Positions 1-8,288 of a stretch of 35,078 nt of DNA are shown here, piece after piece (the first letter of the stretch is position 1; every line of letters starts with the position of its first letter). Under the pieces are notes generated by a model. The model was not told the DNA's origin. It ran no database searches and saw nothing but the letters and a program-made list of their open reading frames with translations. The DNA lies in the NCBI GenBank assembly GCA_035716845.1, contig DASTJE010000034.1, forward strand, positions 1 through 35,078, given 5' to 3'. This DNA comes from CADEEN01 sp035716845 (GTDB taxonomy: Bacteria; Pseudomonadota; Gammaproteobacteria; Burkholderiales; Burkholderiaceae_C). A program made the position numbers and the translations under genes.

Positions 1-213
1 CCGGTGCGGGCGGCGGCGCCACCGCGGCCGGCGCCGCCTGCTCGGGCACGGCAGCCCACAATTCGGCCCTGACGCCGGCCGGCTCGCTCGAACGCCAGCT
101 GACCCCGACCGCCAGCGCGATCAGCAGGCCGATGTGCGCCAGCAGCGCCAGCAGCGCACCGCGCCCCATGCCGCCAGGGCGGCGCGGGCGCAGGTCGTCG
201 AGGGTCGATGTCG

Positions 214-217
<4 letters not shown>
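1..217 (-). CDS. tolA: TolA, N-terminal part (runs off the window)
   Basis: This is the start of the Tol-Pal protein that links the inner-membrane TolQR motor to the outer membrane. About 72 codons are present. The product begins MTTSTLDDLRPRRPGGMGRG and is followed by a single hydrophobic segment (about residues 20-40, ALLALLAHIGLLIALAVG), then an Ala/Pro-rich stretch, as in TolA domain I and the beginning of domain II. The ATG at 217 overlaps the tolR stop by four bases (ATGA). Position after tolQ and tolR makes the identity firm although most of the protein, including domain III, lies outside the window. TolB and Pal would be expected further on. Confidence 0.85.
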
Positions 218-644
<427 letters not shown>

Positions 645-645
<1 letters not shown>

Positions 646-1325
646 CAGGGATTGCCCACGTTGCGCTGCAGGATGTTGGAGAACTCCTCGATGAAGGTCT
701 CCAGCTGGATCGCGACGCGGTCGATGTCGCGCGCGAAGCGGTTGTAGGCGATCACCGCCGGGATGGCGGCGAACAGGCCGATCGCGGTGGCCACCAGCGC
801 TTCGGCGATGCCCGGCGCCACGGTGGCCAGCGTCACCTGCTGCAGGTTCGACAGGCCGACGAAGGCGTGCATGATCCCCCACACGGTGCCGAACAGGCCC
901 ACATAGGGGCTGACCGAGCCGACCGAGCCGAGGAAGCTCAGGTGGCTCTCGATCACGTCGAGCTCGCGCTGGAAACTGGCGCGCATCGCACGGCGCGCGC
1001 CGTCGAGCTGCGCGGCGCCGTCGAGCTTCTTCTCGCGCAGCTTGAGGAACTCGCGCATGCCCGAGGCGAAGATGCGCTCCAGCGGCGCGCTCCTGGTGGT
1101 CGCCGGCTTGCCGCTGGCGGCCTGGTAGAGATCGCCCAACTGGCGGCCGGACCAGAAGTCGCGCTCGAAGGCCTCGTTGCCCACGCGCACCTGCTTGAGG
1201 CCGATCAGCTTGCCGAAGATCACCGTCCAGCTCACCAGCGACACCGCGAGCAGGCCCGCCATGACGAGCTGCACCACGAGGCTGGCGTGCAGCACGAGCG
1301 AGAAGATGGAAAGGTCCTGATTCAT
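645..1325 (-). CDS. tolQ: TolQ, MotA/TolQ/ExbB-family motor subunit
   Basis: TolQ is the multi-spanning partner of TolR and forms the channel part of the Tol-Pal motor used for outer-membrane constriction at division. The 226-residue protein starts MNQDLSIFSLVLHASLVVQL and shows three hydrophobic segments (about 15-38, 135-160 and 170-195). The conserved family blocks SVSPYVGLFGTVWGIMHAF and VAPGIAEALVATAIGLFAAI, which line the motor core, are intact. The start overlaps the ybgC stop by four bases. Nothing unusual is seen. Confidence 0.97.
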
Positions 1326-1732
1326 GCGATGGCTTCGAGCACGGTGGTGGGAATGCGGCGCGGGCGCAAGGTTCCCGCATCGACGCAGGCGAGCATGATG
1401 CGCCCCTCGGCCAGCGTGCGCGCGCCGCAGCGTGCGGCCTGCCTCAGCACCACGCTGGCCCGCGGGGCCTCGGCCAGCTCGACGGTGATGTCGAGCTCGT
1501 CGTCGACACGCGCCGGGGCCAGGTAGCGCACCGAGGCCTCGGTGACGACGAAGACCACGCCGTGCCCGTCGCGCAGCGCCTGCTGCCCCCAGCCGGCGCG
1601 ACGCAGCCACTCGGTGCGAGCGCGCTCGAAGAAGCGCAGGTAGTTGGCGTAGTAGACGATGCCTGCGGCGTCGGTGTCTTCCCAGTACACGCGCACGCGG
1701 TGAGCGAACTCGGGGCTCATGCTGCGCGGCAT
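1322..1732 (-). CDS. ybgC: YbgC, acyl-CoA thioesterase of the Tol-Pal operon
   Basis: A hotdog-fold thioesterase of the 4-hydroxybenzoyl-CoA thioesterase family, normally the first gene of tol-pal operons. The product (136 residues from this start, 132 from the alternative ATG at 1720) carries the family signature YWEDTDAAGIVYYANYLRFF with the catalytic Asp in the EDTDAAG block, followed by FERARTEWLR. The start is uncertain: the ATG at 1732 gives MPRSMSPEF and has a G-rich upstream stretch, while 1720 gives MSPEF, closer to the usual N-terminus. The stop overlaps the tolQ start. Only 20 bases separate it from the lipoprotein gene upstream, so the kinase/lipoprotein pair may be co-transcribed with tol. 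Confidence 0.92.
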   Translation of the reverse strand: MPRSMSPEFAHRVRVYWEDTDAAGIVYYANYLRFFERARTEWLRRAGWGQQALRDGHGVVFVVTEASVRYLAPARVDDELDITVELAEAPRASVVLRQAARCGARTLAEGRIMLACVDAGTLRPRRIPTTVLEAIA

Positions 1733-1752
1733 TATCGCCGCCGCCCCCCGGC

Positions 1753-2136
1753 TCAACGGCCGCCGCCGACGCGCCGGTACACCGGCCCCCAAAGCGGATG
1801 ACCCGCCTCCGCGCGCGTCAGCGCGAACTCCGGGTCGGCGGCCAGCGCCGCGCGGAAGGCCGCCTCGCAGGCCGCCATGCGCTGGCTGGTGCAGAACACG
1901 AAGGCCAGGTGCTTGTGCGCCATCGCGCGGTCCTTCGGGCTGGCCAGCCCTGCCGCCAGCGCCTTCTGGAGTTCGCGCTCGGCCTGCGCGTACTGGGCGT
2001 CGTCGTAGGCGCGCAGGCCATTGAGCAGCGCGCGCTCGGCCGGGCGCTGCAGCACCTCGGTGAGGCCGACGCCGGGCGGCACCGCGCACGCCCCCAGCAG
2101 CAGCACGGCCACCCCGAGCGCGAGCAGCGCGCGCAT
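1753..2136 (-). CDS. Small TPR-like lipoprotein, possibly of the TssQ type VI secretion-associated family
   Basis: The 127-residue product has a lipoprotein signal peptide with the lipobox LLGAC (Cys17), so it should be anchored in a membrane. The mature part is helical and repeat-like (LLNGLRAYDDAQYAQAEREL, then HLAFVFCTSQRMAACEAAF), resembling one or two TPR units. It ends in HPLWGPVYRRVGGGR. A short TPR-like lipoprotein encoded with a PpkA-like kinase matches what I recall of the TssQ-family T6SS-associated lipoproteins, but that assignment is from memory. The ATG overlaps the kinase stop (ATGA), so the two are translated together. No other type VI secretion gene is in the window. Confidence 0.7.
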   Translation of the reverse strand: MRALLALGVAVLLLGACAVPPGVGLTEVLQRPAERALLNGLRAYDDAQYAQAERELQKALAAGLASPKDRAMAHKHLAFVFCTSQRMAACEAAFRAALAADPEFALTRAEAGHPLWGPVYRRVGGGR

Positions 2137-3728
2137 CACGGCCCGAACCGGTGGCGCACGGTCACCGGCTTGTCGCCTTGCACCGTGACGGTGGTGCTGA
2201 AGGGCGGGAAGTCCTCGTTGCGCACCACGATCTGGTGCGTGCCGGCGGCCAGCGTGAGCTGGGCCAGCGGCGGCGCGATGCCGGCCGGCCGGCCATCGAC
2301 CTCCACCTGCCCCCAGGGGCTGATCGCGAACTGGACGCTGCCGGTGGCCGGCGCGGCCGGCGGGGCCGGTGCGGCCTCGGCAATCTCGTCGGCGGCCACG
2401 GGCACGGTGGCCTTGGCCGCCCTGGCGCTCTTGCGCGGGGGCAGGATCTCCTCGCGCGGCCAGCGCGGCGCGGGGGCCTCGGCCGCCGGTACCGCAGCCG
2501 CCTCCACGGCCGCCGGCCTGGCCGACGGCGGCGCCACGGCCGGCATCGCCGTGGGTGCACCGGCCACGGCCGGCGCGTCGGAGGATGTCGGGTGGGCCAG
2601 CCAGGCGAACGCGCCGAGCAGGGCGGCGGCCGCCGCGCCCGCGGCCCCCCAACGCAACCACTGCGCCCCGGGTGCCCAATGCGGCCAGCGCAGCCCCCGC
2701 AGCGACGGCGTCGTCGCATGGCCGACGCCGTTGGTCTCGTCGCTGATCCAGTCCCGCAACGCGCGCGAGAGCTGGCGCGCCGAGCGATAGCGCGCCGCAG
2801 GATCGCGCGCCATCGCGCGCTCGACGATGCCGGCCAGCACAGGGTCGACATCGTCGTTGAGGCTGCGGATCGGCGTCACCTTGCCCTCGAGCACGCCGCG
2901 CCGGATGTCGTCGAGCGCGGCACCGTCGAAGGCGCGCCGGCCCGTGAGCATCTCGTAGAGCACGACACCCAGGCCATAGATGTCGCAGCGCGCGTCGAGC
3001 AGTTCGCCCTTCAGGTGCTCCGGCGCCGCGTAGTACGGCGAGCCGAGGTCGGGCGGCGGCACGGTGGCGCCGGCCGAGACGTCGATCGTCACGTCGGCCG
3101 CGCCCTGCTGGGCCACGCGCGCGATGCCGAAGTCCAGCACCTTGGGCTGCGTGCGCCCGGTCATGAAGATGTTGGCCGGCTTGATGTCGCAATGCACCAC
3201 GCCGTGCCCGTGCGCATAGGCCAGCGCGTCGGCGACGCGCTTGCCGATGCGTGCGGCCTGCACCGCGTCGGGGCGCCAGCCGTCGAGCAGCAACTGCCTC
3301 AGGTCGCGCCCGCGCAGCCGCTCCATCGCCACGTACACGCCCTGCTCGGACAGGCCGGCGTCGAACACGGTGACGATGTGCGGATGGTTCAGGCCCGCGG
3401 CCGCGCGCGCCTCGGCCAGCAGCCGCGCGCCGAAGGCCTCGCGTTCGGCCGGCGCGATGGCATCGATGCGCAGGGTCTTGACCGCGATCGAGCGCGACAG
3501 CAGGGGATCGAGCGCGGCGTAGACGGTGCCCAGCCCGCCGGCGCCCAGCTGGTGCTTCAGGGCGTAGCGACCGACGTGGCCGATGGTGGGCATGCGCTCC
3601 AGCTGTTGCGCATCGCCCGCCGCCGGCGTGTCGTCGTCGAGCAGTTCCTCGGCGACCGTGGCGGCGAAGGCGCCGTCGTCGGCGTCGGGCCGCGCCGGTG
3701 CGGCAGCAGGATCGGGCGGCAAGCTCAT
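2136..3728 (-). CDS. Membrane-anchored serine/threonine protein kinase with C-terminal PEGA domain
   Basis: A bacterial Hanks-type kinase of 530 residues. The kinase domain (about 54-330) has the glycine loop LGAGGLGTVY (61-70), Lys84 in IAVKTL, Glu106, the catalytic loop HCDIKPANIF with Asp181, DFG at 199-201 and APE at 235-237. The Cys before Asp181 makes it a non-RD kinase. A single transmembrane helix lies at about 357-377, followed by a Pro/Ala-rich linker and a PEGA-type beta domain (463-530) containing VEVDGRPAGIAPP. The kinase would therefore be cytoplasmic with a periplasmic PEGA domain. The architecture is PpkA-like. Its partner is the overlapping lipoprotein gene. Substrates cannot be inferred. 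Confidence 0.93.
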   Translation of the reverse strand: MSLPPDPAAAPARPDADDGAFAATVAEELLDDDTPAAGDAQQLERMPTIGHVGRYALKHQLGAGGLGTVYAALDPLLSRSIAVKTLRIDAIAPAEREAFGARLLAEARAAAGLNHPHIVTVFDAGLSEQGVYVAMERLRGRDLRQLLLDGWRPDAVQAARIGKRVADALAYAHGHGVVHCDIKPANIFMTGRTQPKVLDFGIARVAQQGAADVTIDVSAGATVPPPDLGSPYYAAPEHLKGELLDARCDIYGLGVVLYEMLTGRRAFDGAALDDIRRGVLEGKVTPIRSLNDDVDPVLAGIVERAMARDPAARYRSARQLSRALRDWISDETNGVGHATTPSLRGLRWPHWAPGAQWLRWGAAGAAAAALLGAFAWLAHPTSSDAPAVAGAPTAMPAVAPPSARPAAVEAAAVPAAEAPAPRWPREEILPPRKSARAAKATVPVAADEIAEAAPAPPAAPATGSVQFAISPWGQVEVDGRPAGIAPPLAQLTLAAGTHQIVVRNEDFPPFSTTVTVQGDKPVTVRHRFGP

Positions 3729-3743
3729 CGATCGGGGAGCTTA

Positions 3744-3763
3744 GTCGGCATTGCGCCGCCGAC
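3744..3763. promoter_or_regulatory. Inverted repeat upstream of the kinase gene
   Basis: GTCGGC (3744-3749) and GCCGAC (3758-3763) form a perfect 6-bp inverted repeat with an 8-base spacer, 16 bases ahead of the kinase ATG. It could be an operator or a weak stem-loop in the leader. A second small stem (ACGCC/GGCGT on the minus strand, near 3785-3800, followed by TTTCC) could end transcription coming from the aminotransferase gene. The rest of the 118-base gap shows nothing clear. Confidence 0.3.
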
Positions 3764-3846
3764 CCCTACAAATTGCACCGGAAACGCCCGGGAAGGCGTC
3801 CTCATTGACACCTTGTCACCACCGCGATGCGGCGGCGTGGACTTCC

Positions 3847-5016
3847 TCACAAGGCCGCGCGCAGCCGCTCGAGGGCCTCTTGAAGCTGCTCCAGGCCGCT
3901 CGCGAAGGACAGGCGCAGGTAGCGCTCGCCCGCATGCGGCCCGAAGTCGCGGCCCGGCGTGAGCGCCACCTGGGCGCGCCGCATCATGTCGAAGCAGAAG
4001 TCCCAGCTGCTGGCCGCGTGCGCGCTCACGTCGGCATAGGCGTAGAACGCCCCGTCGGGCACCACCGGCACGCGCAGCCCCATCGCGTCCAGTGCGGGGA
4101 CGACGAGGTCGCGCCGCGCGCGGAACGCCGCGCGCCGGCGCTCGTACTCGGCGATCGACTCGGGTTCGAAGCAGGACAGCGCCGCGGCCTGGGCCACCGA
4201 CGAGGCGCAGATGTAGAGGTTCTGCGCCAGGCGCTCGACCGCGGGCACCAGCGACGGCGGCAGCACCAGCCAGCCCAGGCGCCAGCCGGTCATGCCGAAG
4301 TACTTGGAGAAGCTGCTGATGGCGATCACGTCGTCGCCATGGCCCACGCCGTGCTCGAGCGCGCTGTGACCAAAGGCGTCGTCGTAGGACAGGCCGAGGT
4401 AGATTTCGTCGACAAGGGTGACGCCGCCGCGCGCGCGCACCGCATGCACGATGCGCGCCATCTCGTCGCGTGCGATCGACGTGCCGGTCGGGTTGGACGG
4501 CGAGGCCAGCAGCACGCCGCGCGTGCGCCCGGTCCACGCCGACTCGACCGCGCGGGCATCGAGCTGGAAGCGCTGCCCTGGGCCGGAGGGCAGCAGCACC
4601 GGCCGGCCGCCGGCCGCCGCCACGAAATGGCGGTTGCACGGGTAGCTCGGGTCGGGCATCAGCACCTCGTCGCCCTCGTCGACCAGGGCCAGCGTGAGCA
4701 GCTGCAGCGCCGCCGAGGCACCTGCGGTGACCACGATGCGCGCCGGGTCGACGTCGAGTCCGAAGCGCGCGCCGTACCAGCGCGCGATCGCCTCGCGCAG
4801 TTCGGGCAGTCCGGTGGCCTGCGTGTACTGCGTGCGGCCCGCGGCCAGGGCACGCTCGGCCGCCGCCACCACGCGCGGCGCGGCCGTGAAGTCCGGCTCG
4901 CCGATGTTCAGGTAGATCATCGGCCGCGCGCTCGCGGCGCCGATCTCGCGCGCCGCCTTGGCGCACTCCATGACATAGAAGGGCTCGATGTGGTCGAGCC
5001 GGCGGGCGAGCTTCAT
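3847..5016 (-). CDS. PLP-dependent class I/II aminotransferase
   Basis: A fold-type I aminotransferase of 389 residues. Visible family motifs are the N-terminal NIGEPDF block (37-43), the TAGASAALQL loop (98-107), SPSNPTG (172-178), VDEIYLGLSYDD (202-213), the PLP lysine in SSFSKYFGMTGWRLGW (Lys238), and the carboxylate-binding Arg near RYLRLSF at the C-terminus. The set resembles aspartate/alanine-type enzymes, but the substrate cannot be named from sequence alone. It lies 17 bases after nusB in the same direction, so it probably belongs to the ribD-ribB-ribH-nusB transcription unit. The start was placed at MKLARRLDHIEPFYVME because the homologous region begins there. Confidence 0.92.
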   Translation of the reverse strand: MKLARRLDHIEPFYVMECAKAAREIGAASARPMIYLNIGEPDFTAAPRVVAAAERALAAGRTQYTQATGLPELREAIARWYGARFGLDVDPARIVVTAGASAALQLLTLALVDEGDEVLMPDPSYPCNRHFVAAAGGRPVLLPSGPGQRFQLDARAVESAWTGRTRGVLLASPSNPTGTSIARDEMARIVHAVRARGGVTLVDEIYLGLSYDDAFGHSALEHGVGHGDDVIAISSFSKYFGMTGWRLGWLVLPPSLVPAVERLAQNLYICASSVAQAAALSCFEPESIAEYERRRAAFRARRDLVVPALDAMGLRVPVVPDGAFYAYADVSAHAASSWDFCFDMMRRAQVALTPGRDFGPHAGERYLRLSFASGLEQLQEALERLRAAL

Positions 5017-5033
5017 GCGCCAGGCGGTCCGGA

Positions 5034-5483
5034 TCAGGCCACGGGCCGGCGCGCCTCGGCCACCTCGGCGGCGCGCAGATCGGCGGCGACCTTGTCGAGC
5101 ACGCCGTTGACGTACTTGTGCCCGTCGGTGCCGCCGAAGGCCTTGGCGAGTTCGACGGCCTCGTTGATGGCCACCTTGTACGGAATGTCGACGCAGTGCC
5201 GCAGCTCGTAGGCGCCGATCAGCAGCACCACGTGCTCGACGGGCGACAGCTCGCTGGTCTTGCGATCGACGTGCCGCGCGAGCGCGGCGTCGAGCGCGGC
5301 TGCCTCGGCGATCACGCCGTGCAGCAGCGCGTCGAAGTGCACGCTGTCGCACTTGGCATAGCCCTCGTGCTCGCGCAGCTGGGCATCGATGGCGCCGGCA
5401 TCGCCGCCGGCGATCAGCCACTGGTACAGGCCCTGCAGCGCCAGCTCGCGCGCACGTCGTCGTTGCGACTTGGGTGCGGTCAC
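5034..5483 (-). CDS. nusB: NusB, transcription antitermination factor
   Basis: NusB binds NusE (S10) and the boxA RNA during rRNA antitermination. The product of 149 residues is normal in length and all-helical in character: RRRARELALQGLYQWLIAGG at the N-terminus, SPVEHVVLLIGAYEL in the middle and IPYKVAINEAVELAKAFGG with HKYVNGVLDKVA at the C-terminus, all NusB hallmarks. The start is a GTG at 5483 preceded by GAGGGAG five to six bases upstream. An upstream in-frame extension would overlap ribH and is unlikely. Placement directly after ribH is the standard proteobacterial arrangement. Confidence 0.95.
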   Translation of the reverse strand: MTAPKSQRRRARELALQGLYQWLIAGGDAGAIDAQLREHEGYAKCDSVHFDALLHGVIAEAAALDAALARHVDRKTSELSPVEHVVLLIGAYELRHCVDIPYKVAINEAVELAKAFGGTDGHKYVNGVLDKVAADLRAAEVAEARRPVA

Positions 5484-5508
5484 TTGGGCTCCCTCGAACG
5501 GCGCGCGT

Positions 5509-5970
5509 TCACAAGTCTTCCAGCAGGTTGGCCATCTCGATGGCCACGCGCGCCGCATCGCGGCCCTTGTCCTCGGCGCGCGCCCAGGCCTGGGCTTCGT
5601 TCTCCACCGTGAGGATGGCGTTGGCGATGGGGATCGTGTGGTCGAGCCCGACGCGCGTGACGCCGGCGCCGCTCTCGTTGGCCACGAGCTCGAAGTGGTA
5701 GGTCTCGCCGCGGATCACGCAACCCAGCGCCACCAGCGCGTCGAAGTTCTCGCTCTCCGCCAGCGCCTTGAGCGCCAGCGGCACTTCGAGCGCGCCGGGC
5801 ACCTGGACCCGGGTGACATGCTTTTCGGCCACGCCGCAGCGCAGCAGCTCGGCAATGCAGCTGTCCTCGAGCTTGCGCGTGAGGGCGTCGTTGAAGCGGG
5901 CGCGCACGATGCCGATGCGCAGCCCTTGCCCCTCGAGCGCCTCGGCCTGTCCGGTGTCGGAACCTTGCAT
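5509..5970 (-). CDS. ribH: RibH, 6,7-dimethyl-8-ribityllumazine synthase
   Basis: Lumazine synthase condenses 3,4-dihydroxy-2-butanone 4-phosphate with 5-amino-6-ribitylaminouracil in the penultimate step of riboflavin synthesis. The 153-residue protein has the expected blocks IGIVRARFNDALTRKL, VPGALEVPLALKAL, LGCVIRGETYHFELVANES (catalytic His92) and PIANAILTVENEAQA. It starts at the ATG at 5970, seven bases after the ribB stop, and is followed by nusB after 25 bases. Confidence 0.97.
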   Translation of the reverse strand: MQGSDTGQAEALEGQGLRIGIVRARFNDALTRKLEDSCIAELLRCGVAEKHVTRVQVPGALEVPLALKALAESENFDALVALGCVIRGETYHFELVANESGAGVTRVGLDHTIPIANAILTVENEAQAWARAEDKGRDAARVAIEMANLLEDL

Positions 5971-5977
5971 GCGGCCC

Positions 5978-7090
5978 TCAGTGCGAATGCGGTGCGGCGA
6001 TGAAGCCGGTCACCTCGAGGCCATAGCCCGTCATGCTGGGCATGCGGCGCGGGTTGCCGAGCAGCTTCATGCGCCGCACGCCCAACTGGCGCAGGATCTG
6101 CGCGCCCACGCCGTAGGTGCGCAGGTCCATCGACCCGGCGTTGTGCGCTGCCTGGGCGGCCGCCTCGTCGGGCAGGATGCGCCCGAGCAGGGCCTGGGCG
6201 TCGGCCCCGGCATTGAGCAGCACCGCCACGCCGCGCCCGGCGGCTTGCAGTGCGGCCAGCGCCGCCGGCAGCGGCCACGAGTGCAGGCTGGCGCCCGAGT
6301 CGAGCAGGTCCATCAGCGACACCGGTTCGTGCACGCGCACCGGCACCTCGTCGCGCTCGTCCCAATGGCCCACCGACAGCGCCAGGTGGATGCCGCCGGC
6401 GCTGCGGTCGCGGTACACGTTGCAGCGGAACAGTCCCTGCGCCGTGTGCAGCTCGCGCGTGCCCAGCGGGTCGATCACCGTCTCGTTGTGGCTGCGGTAC
6501 TGGATCAGCGCGGCGATGGTGCCGATCTTCAGCCCGTGCTGCTGGGCGAAGACCTCGAGGTCGGGCAGGCGCGCCATCGTGCCGTCGTCCTTCATCACCT
6601 CGCAGATCACCGCGGCGGGTGTCAGGCCCGCCATCGCGGCGAGGTCGCAACCGGCCTCGGTGTGGCCGGCGCGCACGAGCACGCCGCCGTCCTGCGCCTG
6701 GATCGGGAACACATGGCCCGGCTGGACGATGTCCTCGGGCTGCGCGTCGCGGGCCACCGCCGCCTGGACCGTGCGTGCGCGGTCGGCTGCCGAGATGCCC
6801 GTCGTGACCCCGGTGGCCGCCTCGATCGAGACGGTGAAGGCGGTGCCGAACTTGGTGCCGTTGGAGCGCGCCATCGGCGGCAGGCGCAGGCGCTCGCAGC
6901 GCTCGCGCGTGAGCGTCAGGCAGATCAGGCCGCGCGCGTGCTTGGCCATGAAGTTGATGGCCTCCGGCGTGACGTGATCGGCCGCCAGCACGAGGTCGCC
7001 CTCGTTCTCGCGGTCTTCCTCGTCCACCAGCACCACCATGCGGCCCGCGGCCAGCTCGGCCACCAGCTCCGGGATGGGAGAAATCGGCAT
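5978..7090 (-). CDS. ribB: RibB, 3,4-dihydroxy-2-butanone 4-phosphate synthase with a degenerate GTP cyclohydrolase II-like C-terminal half
   Basis: The 370-residue product has a complete RibB domain (1-203) with VDEEDRENEGDLV (Glu28 of the metal site), TTGISAADRA and the RAGHTEAGCDL block (His143). The C-terminal half (about 204-370) is recognisably RibA-like (VRVHEPVSLMDLL, then YGVGAQILRQLGVRRMKLLGNP). However, the zinc-binding cysteines of true GTP cyclohydrolase II are absent: no Cys occurs after residue 223, and SLHSWPLPAALAALQAAGRG stands where the Cys-containing motif should be. It is therefore probably monofunctional, like the RibBX-type variants described from Proteobacteria, with GTP cyclohydrolase II supplied by another gene. 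It lies 50 bases after ribD. Confidence 0.94.
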   Translation of the reverse strand: MPISPIPELVAELAAGRMVVLVDEEDRENEGDLVLAADHVTPEAINFMAKHARGLICLTLTRERCERLRLPPMARSNGTKFGTAFTVSIEAATGVTTGISAADRARTVQAAVARDAQPEDIVQPGHVFPIQAQDGGVLVRAGHTEAGCDLAAMAGLTPAAVICEVMKDDGTMARLPDLEVFAQQHGLKIGTIAALIQYRSHNETVIDPLGTRELHTAQGLFRCNVYRDRSAGGIHLALSVGHWDERDEVPVRVHEPVSLMDLLDSGASLHSWPLPAALAALQAAGRGVAVLLNAGADAQALLGRILPDEAAAQAAHNAGSMDLRTYGVGAQILRQLGVRRMKLLGNPRRMPSMTGYGLEVTGFIAAPHSH

Positions 7091-7140
7091 AGGGGCCGAA
7101 TTGTAGGTGGCGGCCCCGGCGCCCCCTGCGGGCCTCCAGC

Positions 7141-8244
7141 CTAGAAGTCGGCGCGTCCGGGCGGGCGCAGGCGCAGCCGCAGGTCGGCGCCGACCTGCGT
7201 GACCTCGACGAACTCGAAGTCCAGCGTTTCGGCCAGGGACGCGAGCGGCCCGATGGCCGCCATCCCGCGCCCGGGCCCGAGCAGCCGCGGCGCCATGTAG
7301 ACCAGCAGTTCGTCCACCAGACCGGCGCGCAGCAGCGAGCCGTTGAGCTTCTCGCCGGCCTCGACGTGCAACTCGTTGACCTCGCGCCGCGCCAGGTCGG
7401 CCAGCAGCGCGGCCAGGTCCGTCTTGCCGGATGCGTCGCCCGGCAGGCGAGCCACCTCGACGTGATCGCTCGCCAGCGCCGCGCAGCGACGATCGTCGTC
7501 GAGGGCCGTGTAGACGAGCGCCCGGCCGGGGGGCTGCAGGATGCGCGCACCGGGCGCGATCTCGAGGCGCGAATCGACCACCACGCGCAGCGGCTGCACG
7601 GTCGTGTCCACCAGCCGCACGTCGAGCCGCGGGTCGTCCTCCTTGACGGTGCCGATGCCGGTGAGCACGGCCCCCGCGCACCTGCGCCAGGCGTGACCGT
7701 CGGCGCGCGCCGCGTCGCCGGTGATCCACTGGCTGACGCCGCCGTCCAGCGCGGTGCGGCCGTCGAGCGAGGCCGCGATCTTCATGCGCACCCAGGGCCG
7801 CCCGCGCTTCATGCGCGAGAAAAAGCCGATATTGAGCTCGCGCGAGGCGGCACCCCATTCGCCACCGACCACCTCGACATCGATGCCCGCCGCGCGCAAG
7901 CGCGCAATGCCACGCCCGGCGACCAGGGGGTTGGGATCTTCGATCGCGACGACGACCTTGGCGACCCCCGCCTCGATCAGCGCATCGCAGCACGGCGGCG
8001 TGCGGCCGTGGTGCGAACAGGGCTCGAGCGTGACGTAGGCGGTGGCGCCGCGAACGTCGTGGCCGGCGGCGCGGGCGGCGCGCAGGGCCATGATTTCGGC
8101 GTGGGCGGAGCCGGCGGCCTGCGTGTGACCCACTGCCAGAACATAGCCGCCACCGCCTGCGACCAGACACCCAACCCTTGGGTTTGGATCTGAAACGCCC
8201 AATGCCTGTGAGGCGGCGGAGAGCGCAGACTCAAGGTGCCGCAT
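7141..8244 (-). CDS. ribD: RibD, bifunctional pyrimidine deaminase/reductase of riboflavin synthesis
   Basis: RibD carries out the second and third steps after GTP cyclohydrolase II. The 367-residue product has the deaminase domain with the zinc motif HAE (48-50) and EPCSHHGRTPPCC (Cys76 and Cys85). The reductase domain follows, with MKIAASLDGRTALDGG, SQWITG and DDPRLDVR, and the C-terminal block LHVEAGEKLNGSLL. The ATG at 8244 matches the family start. The upstream 44-base gap to pilV holds no obvious promoter or FMN riboswitch, so it may be transcribed from the pilin side. Directly downstream, ribE would normally follow but is absent. Confidence 0.95.
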   Translation of the reverse strand: MRHLESALSAASQALGVSDPNPRVGCLVAGGGGYVLAVGHTQAAGSAHAEIMALRAARAAGHDVRGATAYVTLEPCSHHGRTPPCCDALIEAGVAKVVVAIEDPNPLVAGRGIARLRAAGIDVEVVGGEWGAASRELNIGFFSRMKRGRPWVRMKIAASLDGRTALDGGVSQWITGDAARADGHAWRRCAGAVLTGIGTVKEDDPRLDVRLVDTTVQPLRVVVDSRLEIAPGARILQPPGRALVYTALDDDRRCAALASDHVEVARLPGDASGKTDLAALLADLARREVNELHVEAGEKLNGSLLRAGLVDELLVYMAPRLLGPGRGMAAIGPLASLAETLDFEFVEVTQVGADLRLRLRPPGRADF

Positions 8245-8288
8245 CAAGGATCGCCCGTGGCCGAGGCGTCGCGTAACACTGGCGAGCC

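Noticed and set aside
8245..8288. FMN riboswitch ahead of ribD
   Set aside because: The gap is only 44 bases and lacks the conserved RFN elements.
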